Positions 17,703-21,356 of a stretch of DNA of 21,356 nt are shown piece by piece (the first letter of the stretch is position 1; each line of letters starts with the position of its first letter). Below the pieces are notes generated by a model. It ran no database searches. It saw only the letters and a program-made list of their open reading frames with translations, and was not told the origin of the DNA. The DNA is taken from positions 1-21,356 of the forward strand of contig JACCRH010000038.1 in NCBI GenBank assembly GCA_013813675.1, in the 5' to 3' direction. Source of the DNA: Gemmatimonadales bacterium. GTDB lineage: Bacteria; Gemmatimonadota; Gemmatimonadetes; Gemmatimonadales; GWC2-71-9. Both the position numbers and the translations under genes were made by a program.

Positions 17703-18473
17703 ATGCGGTACGGCAGGAGCATCCTGGCGCTTGTGGGTCTTTCCGTCGCGCTGACGGCTTGCGATTCGGACGATACGGCAGGGCCGGGCGGGGAGGTGCC
17801 CATCGACGAGCCACTGCGGGTGATCGAGGCGAGCGGCGATCTCGCCGTCGCGCTGGCGGACTTCCAGGCGTTGGCGGGCGATCCGGCCAACAGTGGCGGC
17901 GCCGGCCCGCAGCCGGGCGGACGCCGGGAGATCCGGTGGGACGGGGTTCCCGCGGACCGGACCAACACCGATGACTTCCCGATCGACTTTTTCAACAACG
18001 CCGGCCTCCTCACCACCACGGACGGCATCGGCCTGCGGGTGAGCGACAACGACTTCGGCGACCTCAATCAGGGTTATGCCGACGAGTTCGAGAGCTTCAG
18101 CAAGATCCGGACGTTCATGTCCATCGGCAGTCCCCGGATGACGGTGACGTTCCAGGTGCCCGGCTCCACGACCCCCGCGCTGGTGAACGGGTTCGGCATC
18201 ATCTTCTCCGACATCGACCGGGCGGGCGCCGCGTCCATCACCCTCTACGCGGCGGACGGCAAGAACCTCGGCCGGTACCTCGCGCCGGTGCGCAGCGATG
18301 CCGCGGGACATTCGTTCGTCGGCGTCGTGTACGACCGGCCCCTGGTCGCCCGGGTGGAGGTGAGCTCCGGAGAGGCGGCGCTCGGCGCCACCACCGACGA
18401 CCTGAGCGACGGGGGCACGCACGACCTGGTGATCACGGACGACTTCCTCTATGGGGAACCGCAGCCGGAGTAG
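17703..18473 (+). CDS. Secreted lipoprotein with a beta-rich extracellular domain
   Basis: A 256-residue protein with a lipoprotein signal, MRYGRSILALVGLSVALTAC (Cys20). A flexible Gly/Pro/Asp linker follows, then a domain from about residue 60 to the end that reads like the surface proteins of unknown function seen in Planctomycetes, cyanobacteria and Gemmatimonadota: FPIDFFNNAGLL, GLRVSDNDFGDLN, VNGFGIIFSDID, SITLYAADGKNLGRY, HSFVGVVYDRPLVARVEV, and a closing VITDDFLYGEP. Probably a jelly-roll-like fold; no enzyme motif is seen. A strong GGGAGGGG ribosome site precedes the ATG at 17703. The last 41 bases overlap the 3' end of the ABC permease gene on the other strand. Confidence 0.8.
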   Translation: MRYGRSILALVGLSVALTACDSDDTAGPGGEVPIDEPLRVIEASGDLAVALADFQALAGDPANSGGAGPQPGGRREIRWDGVPADRTNTDDFPIDFFNNAGLLTTTDGIGLRVSDNDFGDLNQGYADEFESFSKIRTFMSIGSPRMTVTFQVPGSTTPALVNGFGIIFSDIDRAGAASITLYAADGKNLGRYLAPVRSDAAGHSFVGVVYDRPLVARVEVSSGEAALGATTDDLSDGGTHDLVITDDFLYGEPQPE

Positions 18474-19245
18474 TGCCCCGCCCCCCGCCGCCGGCCAGGC
18501 GCTGCTCGGGGTCGAAGAGGAGCGCCGTCACCAGGAACGCGAGCACGGTCGAGCCGATCACCACGATGAGGTCCACGGACATAGCGCGCTCGGCCGGCTG
18601 GCCGAGCGCGTGCCGCAGCAGGTCCACCGCGTAGGTGACCGGATTGGCTCGGGCGAGAAGCAGGAGCGCCGGGGGAAGGCCCGCGGTGGGATAGAGCGCG
18701 CCACTCAGGAAGAGGAGCGGAAAGAGCACCACGTTGATGATCCCGGCAAAGTTCTCCACCGAGCGCAGCCGGGCGGCGATGAGCAGGCCGAACAACGCGC
18801 TCATCGCCGTGACGGCCGCCAGGGCGGCCACCGCGCCCGGCCAGCGGGACGGAGCCAGCACCAGCACCAGCGGCGCGACCGCCAGCACGATGCCTCCCTG
18901 CAGCATGCCCACCAGAGTCGCCGCGAGGGCCCGGCCCGCCAGCACGGCGGGAATCCCGGCGGGGCTCGCCAACATGAGCCGAAGCATGCCGAACTCGCGG
19001 TCGTACACCGTCGAGACGGCGGTCAGCGCGCCGCCGAAGAGAGCGGCCATCATCACGATGCCCGGGAACACGTAGGCGTGGTAGGGAATCCCGCTCTCCA
19101 GCCGGGTGATCGCGTTGAACCCGGTGCCGACCAGCAGAAGCCACATGAACGGCCGGGCTATGCCTCCCACCAGGCGGCTGGTCTGCCGGGTGGAACGGGT
19201 CAGGTCCCGCACCACGATCCCGTGCACGGCGCTCCAGCCGCTCAC
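18433..19245 (-). CDS. ABC-2 type transporter permease, PQQ-operon linked
   Basis: A 270-residue integral membrane protein of the ABC-2 (DrrB/NodJ) type with six predicted helices at about 29-46, 57-78, 105-130, 136-158, 166-186 and 224-244. The conserved ABC-2 stretch ARANPVTYAVDLLRHAL lies at 198-214, before the last helix. Its GTG start overlaps the TGA of the ATPase gene by four bases. With that ATPase it should form an exporter of two plus two subunits. Similar pairs accompany PQQ-dependent alcohol-dehydrogenase clusters (for example PedC-type permeases in pseudomonads), where the cargo is unproven. The C-terminal tail after about 246 is Gly/Arg-rich and overlaps the convergent lipoprotein gene. 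Confidence 0.88.
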   Translation of the reverse strand: MSGWSAVHGIVVRDLTRSTRQTSRLVGGIARPFMWLLLVGTGFNAITRLESGIPYHAYVFPGIVMMAALFGGALTAVSTVYDREFGMLRLMLASPAGIPAVLAGRALAATLVGMLQGGIVLAVAPLVLVLAPSRWPGAVAALAAVTAMSALFGLLIAARLRSVENFAGIINVVLFPLLFLSGALYPTAGLPPALLLLARANPVTYAVDLLRHALGQPAERAMSVDLIVVIGSTVLAFLVTALLFDPEQRLAGGGGRGTTPAAVPHRGSRP

Positions 19246-20168
19246 CGGGCCGCGGCCTCCCCGGCATCCTGGGTCCGCGCGAAGTAGACGTCCTCCAGTG
19301 ACGTGGGGCGGAGCCCGAAGCGCTCGATCCCCGGCGCCTTACCGGCGAGCTCGATGACCGGCTCGCGCTCGCCGGCGATCCCCACCCGGTACCCGCGTCC
19401 GGTGCGGAAAACCACCCGGGCGGAGCCGAGACCGCGCAGGGCCCGCGCCAGCCGCTCCGCTCCGGGACCTTCGATTTCGGCGATTCCGTCGCCCAGCTCC
19501 GCGCGGAGTGTGCCAGGCGTGTCTTCGGCGACCACCGCACCGTGCGCCAGGAGCACCACCCGGTCGGCGGTCTCGGCCTCGCCCAGGTAGTGGGTGGAAA
19601 ACACGACCGTGGTTCCCTCCCGGCGGTGCGCGTCGAGCAGGCTCCACATCGCCTCGCGATGCTCCGGGTCGAGCCCGACGGTGGGCTCGTCGAGGATGAG
19701 CAGGTCGGGGTGGTGCAGCGTAGCCCGCGCGATGTCGAGCAGGCGCCGCCACCCGCCGGAGAGCTCGCGGGCCGGTCGCCTGGCCCGCTCGGCCAGGCCG
19801 GTGCGTCCGATGGCGTCGGCGACGGCCGCCCGGGCCAGCCGTCCGTCAAGTCCGGCGAGCCGTGCGGCAAACAGTAGATTCTCCTCCGCGGTGAGGAGCC
19901 CGTCTACACTGGTCTCCTGGAACAGCAGACCCAGCCGCCGCCGCACCGCGGCGCGCTCCCCGACGACGTCGTGCCCGAAAACCCGGGCCCGACCCCGCGT
20001 CGGCGAGAGCAGGGTGGCCAGCAGCAGCATCGCGGTGGTCTTGCCCGCGCCGTTGGGACCCAGCAGTCCGACCATCTCCCCGCGCGCGACTGCGAGGTCG
20101 AGAGCGTCGAGCGCGCGCACGTCGCCGTAATCGCGCCCCAGTCCCTCGGCCTCGATGGCGAGGCTCAC
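19242..20168 (-). CDS. ABC transporter ATP-binding protein, PQQ-operon linked
   Basis: A 308-residue ATPase subunit. Walker A is GPNGAGKT (37-44), the Q-loop glutamine is Q84, the signature is LSGGW (136-140, where most ABC proteins have LSGGQ), Walker B is LLILDE (156-161) and the H-loop is STH (H193). An extra C-terminal domain of about 85 residues (225-308) is of the DrrA/CcmA type and ends FGLRPTSLEDVYFARTQ. The start is GTG at 20168, chosen because it overlaps the pqqE stop by four bases (GTGA) and begins the usual ABC fold; the frame runs upstream antisense-like through pqqE and is rejected. It probably powers the permease encoded immediately downstream. Sequence and setting suggest the ATPase type annotated beside PQQ-dependent alcohol dehydrogenase systems. 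Confidence 0.92.
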   Translation of the reverse strand: MSLAIEAEGLGRDYGDVRALDALDLAVARGEMVGLLGPNGAGKTTAMLLLATLLSPTRGRARVFGHDVVGERAAVRRRLGLLFQETSVDGLLTAEENLLFAARLAGLDGRLARAAVADAIGRTGLAERARRPARELSGGWRRLLDIARATLHHPDLLILDEPTVGLDPEHREAMWSLLDAHRREGTTVVFSTHYLGEAETADRVVLLAHGAVVAEDTPGTLRAELGDGIAEIEGPGAERLARALRGLGSARVVFRTGRGYRVGIAGEREPVIELAGKAPGIERFGLRPTSLEDVYFARTQDAGEAAAR

Positions 20169-21253
20169 GCCCGCTGCGGCTCGGCGATCACGCGGTAGCG
20201 ATAGTCCAGGGAGTCGGAAGGATTCGCCACCGCGGCGTCGATGATGTCGCGGTTGGGCGAGAGGGTGCAGACCGGATCGGTGTTCTCGGCCGCCCCGGTG
20301 AGGGCGAACGCCTGGCAGCGGCAGCCGCCGAAATCCAGCGTCTTCCGGGGACAGCTGCGGCAGGGCTCCCGCATCCAGTCGTTGCCCCGGTACGCCTGAA
20401 AGGCGGACGACTCCTGCCAGATCCATTCGAGCGACCGGTCGCGCACGTTGTCGAACGAGAGCGTGGTGATCTGGGTGGCTCCGTGGCAGGGCAACACCTT
20501 CCCGTCGGGCGCGACGACGAGATAGAGCTTGCCCCACCCCCCGTAGCACGGCTTGGGGTACTGCTCGAAATAGTCGGGCAGCACGAACAGAACCTGCATG
20601 CGGCCCTTGTAGCGCCGCATGGCCGCTTCAGCCGTCACCCTGGCCTGGGCGACCTGCTCGCGGGTCGGCATCAGGGAGGCGCGGTTCTCCAGCCCCCATC
20701 CGTAGTACTGGGTATTCGCCAGCTCGATGCGGTCGGCGCCGAGCTCGGCGGCGAGATCGATGATCGCGCCGATGCGATCGAGATTGGCGCGGTGGAGCAC
20801 CACGTTGATCGACAGGGCAAAGCCCAGCTCCTTCACGATCGCCACCGCGGCCCGTTTCTGCTTCACCGAGCTCACGCCGGCGATCCGCTCGGCGATCTCG
20901 GGATCGGCGTCCTGAATCGAGACCTGGATGTGCTCCAGGCCCGCTTCCCGCAGCCGCTCGGCCCGGGCGCGGGTAAGGCCGAGGCCCGAGGTCACCAGGG
21001 TGGTGTAGAGCCCCAGGCTCCGGGCGTGCGTCGCCAGTTCCTCGAGGTCCTTCCGGATCATCGGCTCGCCGCCGGAAAGGCCCAGCTGAAGCACCCCCAG
21101 CGCGCGGGCCTGGGTGAAGACCCGCTTCCAGTCCTCGGTGGCCAGCTCACCCTCTGCCCGGATCAGCTCCAGCGGGTTGGAGCAGTAGGGACAGTGCAAC
21201 GGGCAGCGATGGGTCAGCTCGGCCAGCAGCGTGGTCGGTCGTTCAGTGGTCAC
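20165..21253 (-). CDS. pqqE: PqqA peptide cyclase, radical SAM/SPASM protein
   Basis: Forms the Glu-Tyr carbon-carbon cross-link in the PqqA precursor peptide, the first step of PQQ synthesis, working with the peptide chaperone PqqD. The 362 residues are the usual length. The radical SAM cluster cysteines are C17, C21 and C24 (CPLHCPYC), followed by LSGGEP (59-64). The SPASM region carries C236, C256, C298, C301, C311, C313 and C329, matching the auxiliary iron-sulfur cluster pattern of PqqE (KPCYGGWG, LPCHGA, PCRSCPRKTLDFGGCRCQA, DPVC). The GTG start at 21253 lies inside the end of pqqD, giving an 11-bp overlap, and the stop overlaps the ABC ATPase gene, so all four genes are translated as one unit. 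Confidence 0.96.
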   Translation of the reverse strand: MTTERPTTLLAELTHRCPLHCPYCSNPLELIRAEGELATEDWKRVFTQARALGVLQLGLSGGEPMIRKDLEELATHARSLGLYTTLVTSGLGLTRARAERLREAGLEHIQVSIQDADPEIAERIAGVSSVKQKRAAVAIVKELGFALSINVVLHRANLDRIGAIIDLAAELGADRIELANTQYYGWGLENRASLMPTREQVAQARVTAEAAMRRYKGRMQVLFVLPDYFEQYPKPCYGGWGKLYLVVAPDGKVLPCHGATQITTLSFDNVRDRSLEWIWQESSAFQAYRGNDWMREPCRSCPRKTLDFGGCRCQAFALTGAAENTDPVCTLSPNRDIIDAAVANPSDSLDYRYRVIAEPQRA

Positions 21254-21356
21254 GGATCAACTCCCTCTCCGCCAGGTTGGACAAGTATTCGGCGACGTCG
21301 GCGGTGACGTCGGTTCGGTAGCGCTCGCCGAGAATCCCGGCGATCTCTCCGATCGT
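21243..21356 (-). CDS. pqqD: PqqD, PqqA-binding chaperone (partial, C-terminal end)
   Basis: The last 37 codons of a gene entering from the right edge, ending with TGA at 21243-21245. The visible sequence (TIGEIAGILGERY, then DVTADVAEYLSNLAERELI) is the winged-helix C-terminus typical of PqqD, which presents the PqqA peptide to PqqE. The gene overlaps pqqE by 11 bp in a different frame, the usual pqqD-pqqE order. The start and any pqqA, pqqB or pqqC lie outside the window. Confidence 0.85.
   Translation of the reverse strand, partial: TIGEIAGILGERYRTDVTADVAEYLSNLAERELIRDH

Overview
This is a high-GC, gene-dense bacterial chromosome segment that looks like ordinary housekeeping DNA with a few accessory touches. 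There is no phage, transposase, CRISPR array, tRNA or rRNA. The lineage is best guessed as Gemmatimonadota or a nearby phylum of the FCB group. The guess rests on base composition, the mix of genes (PQQ synthesis, plant-type acyl-ACP desaturase, ALDH4-type P5C dehydrogenase), small secreted proteins of a kind I associate with that phylum, and the metagenome-typical 'GTCATCCTGAGCG' palindromic repeat. This is inference without a database search.

Layout. 146-513 (+): two tiny membrane proteins with an ATGA overlap. 569-2086 (-): a periplasmic D-Ala-D-Ala carboxypeptidase of the PBP4/DacB type. 2087-2597: a 511-bp gap holding a start-less, Ser/Thr/Asp-rich coding remnant and two hairpins. 2598-3764 (-): an acyl-CoA dehydrogenase. 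3849-4715 (+): a stand-alone MetF-like TIM barrel. 4761-10465 (-): a methionine block with cobalamin-dependent MetH, then a 26-bp perfect inverted repeat, then a homocysteine methyltransferase/methylenetetrahydrofolate reductase fusion. 10640-12660 (-): an acyl-ACP desaturase, a small lipoprotein and a YggT-family membrane protein, probably one operon. 12762-13193 (-): a GNAT acetyltransferase. 13350-13817 (+): zinc-finger thioredoxin (TrxC type). 13873-14920 (-): a lipoprotein, CutA, and a cysteine-containing membrane-anchored protein. 15027-16655 (+): delta-1-pyrroline-5-carboxylate dehydrogenase. 16750-18473 (+): two secreted proteins, the first beginning inside a second copy of the palindromic repeat. 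18433-21356 (-): a tightly overlapping pqqD-pqqE-ABC ATPase-ABC permease operon whose upstream genes lie beyond the window.

The most informative non-coding element is the metH leader. Reading the minus strand from about 10586 to 10466, I see a very good match to the SAM-II (SAM_alpha) riboswitch aptamer. It is followed at once by an intrinsic terminator with eight U residues, and then by the metH ribosome-binding site. The conserved 3' strand of the aptamer is complementary at 9 of 10 positions to the loop and flanking arms of the terminator, so a transcriptional OFF switch can be drawn directly. High SAM would fold the aptamer and allow termination. Low SAM would let the aptamer strand invade the terminator and keep metH, and the fused metF-type gene behind it, switched on. 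This fits the genes: MetH and the fusion protein regenerate methionine and supply methyl-tetrahydrofolate, and methionine becomes SAM.

No wholly new multi-gene system is evident. The items most worth checking are the SAM-II attenuator, the duplicated homocysteine-methylation and MetF modules, the repeat that supplies a start codon, and the ABC exporter welded to the pqq genes.
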